Below are positions 58,201-64,000 of a DNA stretch of 64,000 nucleotides, one piece after another. The translations under genes were made by a program, and so were the position numbers. Under the pieces are notes generated by a model that saw nothing but the letters and a program-made list of their open reading frames with translations, made no database searches and was not told the origin of the DNA. The stretch spans positions 43,984 through 107,983 of the forward strand of contig JAIWWG010000098.1 of NCBI GenBank assembly GCA_025435555.1, written 5' to 3'. Within the stretch, counting starts at the first letter, position 1. The number at the start of each line of letters is the position of its first letter. Source of the stretch: Chytriomyces cf. hyalinus JEL632 (lineage: Eukaryota > Chytridiomycota > Chytridiomycetes > Chytridiales > Chytriomycetaceae).

Positions 58201-59866
58201 AAAAAATGTTTTTGGAATCCTTACCAAAGTGAATCAATTCCATGCGGCAAAAGAAAGCGGACATCTCGTTGAACCCATCTTGAAAAAAGGACCATTTCTT
58301 CTTTTCAGTTTCCAACTTTTGAACAGAGTTGGAAAGCGGTTCGTTTTGAGGAGTTGCATTTTTGAATCTATCTCCGAGAGACTCGGCGCTGCGGTTTGGC
58401 TGATACGATGTGATTGCCGTGGCTTGCTGGATCACTTTTTGGGTCATGGTTGATATCGTTCGAACGAGACCCATGCTTCTTCTGGAGCCGTGCAACGAGA
58501 ACCTTTTGGGAGGTTCTACTGAAAGTTTTGAAGCAGTATCGACGACTGGGAGGTTCAGTTGTTGGACCAAGTTGCCCTCAGAAACTCCCTTTTTGCTGCG
58601 TGCGGATCTCGCGACAGAACCCAGCGAATCTTGCGCCATGATGGTAATTGTGGGGATAGCGCCTTGCTCAAGGTCGAACGAATGTGTGGAAAGAGACCTT
58701 GCCTTCTTTGGTACAAGATGAATGGGCTCCTGTGCCGGCTTTCTGTCCATCATCTTCTGCCACAGCGGCTTCCGAGTCTCTTCTTCATTCTCAAAGACCA
58801 GGTCTCGACTGGCTGTGAGATCAATGTAGTCGACATCCGCTTTTGCTTGAAGACGCTGGACCACGGACGGCCGCTTCAGCGTTGAATTTGAATGGTTTCC
58901 TTTTGAGGCTAAGAATAGCCGCGCCTTGGAGCCAGCGAGCGTGATTGACTTTCTCAGGTTTTGGCTGCCAGGAGTGTCGTTCGGGGATGTAACGCTCAGC
59001 TCTTGCTGGTAATACGCCTTGGGTGCTTTGGCGCTGGTGTGCCGCGACAGCGACTTTCGCACTGGAAGTAACCCGCCAGCAGCTAGATTGGAAGGTTGCA
59101 GACTGGCACTGTGGGTGTCAGCCGCTGCGTGTGCTTCTGCCTGGGCTTGCGCCAGTTCATACACTTCTTGAATATCAGGAACGCTGCCCAAGACGCTGTT
59201 TCTACCGGAGGTTGCTGAATATGCCGCAATATTTTCGGGCGGTGTTTCACATTCGGAAGAAATTGAGTCTGTGTCGGCATCGTGCGTTTCCCGCTTTTCA
59301 TCCAAATTCGCGGCACACGCGTCTTGATTGAGACTGCTCCTGATGCTGCTGTTTGCAGAAGATATACTTCTCACATTGACTCTAGGCGACGGACTTCGTG
59401 CGGGTATTTTTTGAAATTGAATGGTATCTCCCATCCTGGATCCACCAACTCCCGCGTGCAATGACATTGGTCTATTCGGCTTTTGAACCCCACGTTCCAG
59501 CGTAAAGCTCTTTGTTCGTTCGTTGTTTGCCATCGGGCTTAATGGCGCGGTTGTTGATGGCCCCACAGACTCCAACTGCGAATCTTGCACCACCAATGAG
59601 CTTTTTGAACCAAAGTGTTCGCGGATGGAGCCGGAACCCACAGGCAAATTGTTGACAAACATTTCTGGAGCGTGGAACCAAGTTTCCCACGTGTTCGAAG
59701 GAGCCCCATCTAGCCGCGTTTGTGATGGCTTCAAAAGGCTGAAGAGTGAGTGTGCGGCGGGACGTAGGATGGACAAGTGCGATTCAAGCTGATCAAACTT
59801 GTGTTTGAAGTCTGCGAGTGCAGCCAGGATGTCTGTGACGTCAATAGGTTCCGCACGGCGAGCCAT
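55265..59866 (-). CDS. Cyclic-nucleotide-gated channel with three tandem CNBDs
   Basis: Paralogue of the gene at 50123–53777, about 1,150–1,200 residues. The start MARRAEPIDVTDILAALADF aligns with the other gene's MSFPIEE start. A 540-residue Ser-rich cytosolic region precedes S1–S6 (58150–57290), with S4 HFLWCIRMLRVYKL. The pore reads AVANTFPLAYR then PVTSIERWLFLSFSVIGAVL, again without GYG or GET. The C-linker is YMRWKDLDPTTRRKVMKYYE. CNBD1 is about 57050–56430, CNBD2 about 56345–55790, and CNBD3 about 55785–55270. Each has FFG-E-V-A-(L/V)-(I/L)-ANIPRTAT. Two microexons encode the same CNBD loop: 56772–56791 (20 nt) and 56071–56085 (15 nt). Coiled linkers such as IYKERMERIRLEEEARK join the repeats. 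The protein ends right after CNBD3 (RMEKVKLGM). Confidence 0.88.
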
Positions 59867-60363
59867 CGTTTTCAGAAACTTGTGTTCGGAAAAATTTGGG
59901 TGTAAATCTTTTCCCGTTCAAGTTTTGGTCCAAACGCAGCAGACGAGTTTTTCTTAACGTCCAGACCCTTCTCAGCCATATACCCATTCAGTAGTGCCAA
60001 GATGTGATGAATTGGTTGAAATGATATAAATCAGTGGGAATTAAAACCGCGTCTTGTTCGACATTGGGTATATAGTAGGTATAGTAGGTGAAAGGAGAGA
60101 GAATGACAGGAACGGTCGCACTGACTCCCCTTCGACTCACTCTTGTTGGTAACTGACGAACAGAGAGAAAGACATACGTAGTGGCGGAGGTGGGTGAAAG
60201 AGGCGAGCAACTACCGCTCGCGAAAGGGGAAACGACGCGGGATTTGAGGGTAGAAAAAGGGAAACAGTGTTCCAAATGCCAGCTTCTGACAGTTGACCCG
60301 ACTTTATCGCAGATAAATATTTTCTTTCTTTTTGTTTTTACGTAAAATTCTCAACATCCAAAG
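59867..60363. promoter_or_regulatory. Divergent promoter region, channel / AC19
   Basis: About 500 nt between two divergently transcribed genes, the three-CNBD channel (reverse) and RNA polymerase subunit AC19 (forward). It must hold both promoters. I see AT-rich stretches near 60310–60345 just upstream of AC19 but no element I can name. Confidence 0.4.
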
Positions 60364-60968
60364 ATGGCAATGGTAGAACCCGTCGACGGGGCCGGCATGA
60401 CCGTGCCCCAAACAGAAGGCCCAAAGATTGAGATTGTGCGTGGCTTCAACGTGACACTCCCTTGCGAGTACTCACTACTCACTATTTACAGCTGAAGGGC
60501 GACTATGACGATCCAACGGCAGTTACATTCGTACTGAAGGACGAAGACCACACCCTGGGAAATACTCTGCGATACCTGCTGATGAAGAAGTGAGGAATAC
60601 TCGATTGCCGTTGTTTCGTTGAAGGCTGAACCCGCGCAACAGCCCGAATGTTTCCTTCTGCGGATACTCTCTGCCGCACCCGTCCGAATATAAAGTGAAC
60701 CTCCGTATACAAACTGATGGTGCGTATTCTTTTCATTTTTCGACTGTTTGCTGGGCAAGTTGGTAAACTTTCTTTTTTGAAAGGCAAAATCACGGCGGTT
60801 CAAGCTTTACACAAGGCTCTTGATAATTTAACGCAAATGTGCGAGCACATTTCTTCGATATTTTCAGAAAAGGTATGCCGGTTTTGTTCGCAATGTTTAT
60901 CGGTTTTGAAAGACTGACTCTTTTGGCGGTCATCGCAGATTGCCGCGGGAGTCGAAAACGACATCTAA
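60364..60968 (+). CDS. RPC19: RNA polymerase I and III subunit AC19
   Basis: AC19 pairs with AC40 as the alpha-like assembly platform of RNA polymerases I and III. Five short exons: 60364 to about 60435 ([20 protein letters not shown]), then [32 protein letters not shown], a third with [25 protein letters not shown], a fourth with [20 protein letters not shown], and a final one of IAAGVENDI with the stop at 60966–60968. The DEDHTLGN…LRY…CGYS.PHPSE pattern is the family hallmark. About 130 residues, normal length. All splice junctions keep phase. Confidence 0.93.
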
Positions 60969-61319
60969 CTTCGCAGATATCAATCGAAATAAACCCCGTA
61001 ATACGTCCCTTATTCGTACTGCCGTTCGAAACATTTTTGCATCCTAGTTTTGCGAGACTGGAAAGAGGACATGACTTGCCTGTTTGATATCAATGAAAGG
61101 GAAAGCTGTTACTCGGCTATTCGTAGTGGCGATGAGGTTAGAACGTCAGTTCAGATGTGCAACAGCTTCATCAAAAGGCTTTGGCCCAATCGACCACGAT
61201 TTTGACCGGATTGTTCCCGTCTACTCTATTCCCTCGGGCCACAGACTTTGATTTCGCGCTTGGCTTGAAGGAATCCAACTGCTCCTGCTATACTATCTGG
61301 CACGCGGGAGAAAAAGATG

Positions 61320-61910
61320 AACATTTACGTGGCACCGTCGGTGGGTGACCAGTTGCCGACAGAACTCTTCAATCACAGCGATTATACTCAGTACATGGAT
61401 CTGTCAATTGCAGAAGCGGATGCGGCACTTGAATCAGGAACGTTAGGCGAGCACCTCTTATCGTCTGGATCGCGACTCCCACGATTCGATGCAGCGATCG
61501 TTTTACGTCCCGAAGGTGTCGATGGTGTTGTTTTCCCATCTCAATTCCATGACAAATCTCTCGTTGCCCCAAGAGGCGCAATCTTTTACTTGAGCGCTGA
61601 ATCATCTCGCATAAATGAGAATGCGATGGCGTTACTGCTGCAAAAAGGAACTATTATCAGCACATCCCGCTGAGGTGATTTCAAGCGGGCGCTGCAAGTT
61701 TTGTTGCAATGCGATGGCGACAAGGCAGAGTTGATTGGAAATAAGCTCGAGCAGCTAGTTACGCATCGTTATTCACTCTCGAACCTGCCCTTAGCGATGG
61801 AGGTGCTGTTGCAGGAATCAGAGCAAGTTCTGCAACAACCATCTCAGTCCAATGCTTCATTCCAAACACTGGCGGTCCATGCGTGCTCTTTAAATGTACT
61901 TCTCTTTTAG
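61320..61910 (+). pseudogene. C-terminal half of a zinc alcohol dehydrogenase, forward strand
   Basis: Two adjacent open pieces resemble the C-terminal part of a medium-chain dehydrogenase. The first reads RGAIFYLSAESSRINENAMA then LLLQKGTIISTSR before a TGA at 61671. The second, starting just after, reads DFKRALQVLLQ and later LVTHRYSLSNLPLAMEVLLQ, matching the L-I-T-H-R-(F/Y)-x-L motif near the end of such enzymes. The in-frame stop and the lack of an N-terminal half on this strand mark it as broken. The material before 61440 is not recognisable. The fragment abuts a reverse-strand fragment holding the N-terminal and NAD-binding portions. Assignment is moderate. Confidence 0.5.
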
Positions 61911-62700
61911 CTAGAGAAATGGCGAGGTGCAATCCTTTTGGTTTCCAGTCGTGTCAAAGACAACATCGAATTCAAGGTGTGCCAATGCAGATTCCTCCCC
62001 TTCCACAGACTTTGGCACTGAGACAATGTGGTCAGCGCCAAACGATTTCGCAAGTGATACGTGTTGAAGATTTCCCTCGCGCACGAGAGCCGTGATCTGG
62101 ATGTGTACCCAGAATTGCGACATGATCTGATTTTTGAATAAAGATGAATCGATTGTATGCAGTGCAGGTGCGAAAGGGTCGATCAGAGTTCCGCTGAGCA
62201 GACTGAGCGTGTTTCTTGGGACGGGAATTGTGTTTTCAACCGGAGCAACCATGAACGGAGCGAGGCCACCTGGCCATGTATTGATTCCCATTGTGATCCT
62301 GCTTGGGCATTGCGTCGGGAGGGTGGTGTTGGCACAGTATGGACATGATTTCTGGCGGCAGCTGTTGTTGATTTCGACAGCAGCAAAGTCAGCGTCCTTC
62401 AAGAGTGCGTGGCTAGAGGGCACGGAAGAAAGTGCCTGTCTGCCAGTTGTCATGACTCAGAACAGTGAAATGCGCATCGGGCACAGTCTGTGCAGCAGAT
62501 GCCGCAAGAGAGGGTCTCTGCATCAGAGTTTGTTTGAGTGGTCCAATACAAGAGCAGGACAAGCGTTAATTCACCTTGCACACACACCACTCGCCGTCCA
62601 GTGCCAGATGATCAACGCCATTGCGGATTCCTGACTTGGGAGAGAAAGAGTACTCGGACAGTTGCAGGCTGGTGCCTTCGTGCAGTTCAAGCGGACATGT
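61911..62700 (-). pseudogene. N-terminal/NAD-binding part of a zinc alcohol dehydrogenase, reverse strand
   Basis: Reading leftward from about 62700, a degenerate N-terminal stretch (ELHEGTSLQLSEYSFSPKSG) is interrupted by a TAA near 62575. Then come VEINNSCRQKSCPYCAN (structural-zinc region, with Cys residues missing from the usual four), ITMGINTWPGGLAPFMVAPV, NTIPVPRN and LIDPFAPALHTIDSSL, typical of Zn-dependent medium-chain dehydrogenases. A frame change follows, after which SFGADHIVSVP and LEFDVVFDTTGN give the end of the Rossmann fold. The stop is at 61911, exactly where the forward-strand C-terminal fragment ends. The start of RAP1 lies about 40 nt to the right on the other strand. Confidence 0.6.
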
Positions 62701-62742
62701 CAGATAAAATAAAATAAATAAACGGCGAAGTCGTCACTGTTC

Positions 62743-63819
62743 ATGGTTGATGGTCGGCCCCTCCGCTTCAGTATTGCTCGAAGTGGGAAGTTACGAGAGA
62801 CATACCGAATTCTGATTGAGGTGAGTTTTCTTTTGCGATACTTGATGTCTCCTTCTTCACCGCATTCACGACTCCTGAACAGCAAAACGGTGGGGTGGTG
62901 TGTGAGCCGTCGGAGCAGAACCTGTTTCTGCGTCTCGGCGATCAGAGTGTGGCGCATGCACGGAATGACTTGTACAGCTGCGAATACATTCAAGATGCGA
63001 TAAAGTGAGTTCAGGATGTATTCTGTTGAGCATACTCATTAATCAACAACTGCTCTTTTGAAGACAGAATCGTTTGCCGGACAAGGAGGCATTCAAGCTG
63101 CATCCAGGTCCGAACGCACCTGCGCTACCATCAAAGTACTTTTTTTAAAAACTTCTTCATGCTCCCACATGCTGGCTCATGCTCTTGACAGAGGTCGTTC
63201 TGCATTTTCGAACGAAGACGACGCGATTCTGATAGACATGTTTGTTAAAAGCAAAGTCCATTTGAACGGAAATGCTCTTCACAAAGATCTTGCTGCAAAG
63301 GTGCACTTCATCCAAACTCTTTTCAACGACTCATTTCTTCTTGTGTGCCCGCAGTACCCTCAACATACGTGGCACTCGTGGCGCGACAGAGCAGTCAGAT
63401 TTCTTTTGCCAAAGTTGGAGCAGAGTGGTCAGTTAGTGCGCCTTCGTGCCGTGTATGAAAACAATGATCCGTTTCCAGAGAACATCAATGCCGACATCAC
63501 CAATCCAGCGCAAGTTGATTCACGATCAGTTAATGTGCAGATAGCTATCTCCCCGAATCACGAGAATCAGAGCATACATACGTTGGGATCCTTCTCTTCA
63601 AGCACATCCATGCAACGCGTTTTACCGACGGACTTCGAAGAAAAAGACAGCGCCAGCGGTTCGAGTGCTACAATGCGACTGCGTTATGGCAAAGAACGTG
63701 AAAATATTCCATCAGTCACCGCATATACCAACCTTACAATCAGTGAAACTCGAAATGTGCAGCCAGTGGCGCAAATTTCGAAGGCTCATAATTTTCTCGA
63801 TGATTTCGATCATGTTTGA
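62743..63819 (+). CDS. RAP1: RAP1/TERF2IP-like telomere protein (BRCT + Myb)
   Basis: RAP1 is a shelterin component at telomeres and a silencing/transcription regulator. Exon 1 begins MVDGRPLRFSIARSGKLRET, the start of a BRCT domain. Exon 2 has NGGVVCEPSEQNLFLRLGDQ and YSCEYIQDAIK, equivalent to the BRCT K-x-I-x-x-x-G-G-x-V and Y-x-x-I-x-D elements. Exon 3 is NRLPDKEAFKLHPGPNAPAL. Exon 4, from about 63195, carries the Myb domain RSAFSNEDDAILIDMFV with LNGNALHKDLAAK, spliced over an intron (63301–63354) to YPQHTWHSWRDRAVRFLL. This matches the Rap1 Myb, including H-T/S-W-(Q/H)-S-W/L-(R/K)-D-R. The remaining 130 residues are Ser/Asn-rich with no clear RCT domain. The first ATG at 62743 fits the BRCT start. 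Confidence 0.82.
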
Positions 63820-63844
63820 ATTTCTATGAGGCCTTTCTACCAAA

Positions 63845-63962
63845 CTTAAACACAGCAACTGTTAGTTGTGTGCACAGCCAGATCAGAGATAACAACTTAT
63901 TTAATACCTTAAACACAGCAACTGTTAGTTGTGTGCACAGCCAGATCAGAGATAACAACTTA
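63845..63962. repeat. 55-bp direct repeat, two copies with internal hairpin
   Basis: Positions 63845–63899 and 63908–63962 are identical over 55 bp, separated by 8 bp (period 63). Each copy contains an imperfect palindrome in which CACA-G-CAACT and AGTTG-TGTG pair around GTT, able to form a 9-bp hairpin with one bulge. It lies in the 3' flank of the RAP1-like gene, close to the window end; more copies may follow outside. Confidence 0.95.
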
Positions 63963-64000
63963 AAGAGAAAAACTAAAACAAAAACTCCTTCTTATATCCC

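Noticed and set aside
61087-61348. Open frame with FALGLKESNCSCYTIWHAGEK
   Set aside because: It looks partly coding but I cannot place it in any family or link it by splice phase to its neighbours, so it is left unannotated apart from the adjacent dehydrogenase fragment.
1-64000. CRISPR arrays, transposases or integrases
   Set aside because: None seen. The only repeats are the U6 inverted pair, the tandem gene/tRNA copies, microsatellites and the terminal 55-bp repeat.

Overview
This is a eukaryotic nuclear window. Almost every gene is split by short GT–AG introns (most about 50–100 nt, a few under 45). Intergenic gaps are small, tRNA and U6 genes carry polymerase III T-run terminators, and the housekeeping proteins are fungal or opisthokont in type. 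An animal-type C12orf4 (FERRY) homologue, cyclic-nucleotide-gated channels, RAP1, NOL11-like and VID27-like genes together point to an early-diverging zoosporic fungus, probably a chytrid. That placement is inference; no marker gene was searched.

Layout: 0–2.1 kb, 3' part of a pentatricopeptide-repeat gene. 2.3–8.6 kb, a tandem duplication of [tRNA-Pro + coiled-coil/BED-like zinc-finger gene], with a U6 snRNA gene between the copies. 8.9–17.3 kb, an unrecognised Gln/Ala-rich protein, FIP1 (mRNA 3'-end processing), TFIIE-beta and the Hsp90 co-chaperone p23. 17.7–18.0 kb, a second U6 gene in inverted orientation, identical to the first apart from one T. 18.4–27.4 kb, YIF1, glucose-6-phosphate dehydrogenase, Nse4 and VID27. 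27.6–31.8 kb, two membrane proteins of unknown function and the CoA-pathway phosphopantetheine adenylyltransferase. 31.8–34.8 kb, a C12orf4 homologue with an inserted UBA domain. 35.5 kb, tRNA-Phe. 36.2–48.3 kb, FGAM synthase (purine synthesis), an ankyrin-like protein, a small PAH-domain protein, TRM13 (tRNA methylation) and a NOL11-like ribosome-biogenesis factor. 48.4–50.0 kb, a serine carboxypeptidase. 50.1–59.9 kb, two paralogous cyclic-nucleotide-gated channels with two and three cyclic-nucleotide-binding domains, flanking a broken 2-hydroxyacid dehydrogenase. 60.3–64 kb, RNA polymerase subunit AC19, remains of a zinc alcohol dehydrogenase split onto opposite strands, a RAP1 telomere protein, and a 55-bp direct repeat.

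The genes do not form one pathway; most are dispersed housekeeping genes. The unifying theme is local duplication followed by divergence or decay: two U6 genes, two tRNA-Pro genes (one with a damaged B box), two zinc-finger genes, two channels with expanded ligand-binding repeats, and two dehydrogenase pseudogenes. The most notable points are the multi-CNBD channels with an atypical pore and microexons at one repeated position, and the UBA-containing C12orf4 protein.

Exon boundaries were read by eye from phase-consistent GT/AG sites and protein-family similarity remembered from knowledge; no search was run.
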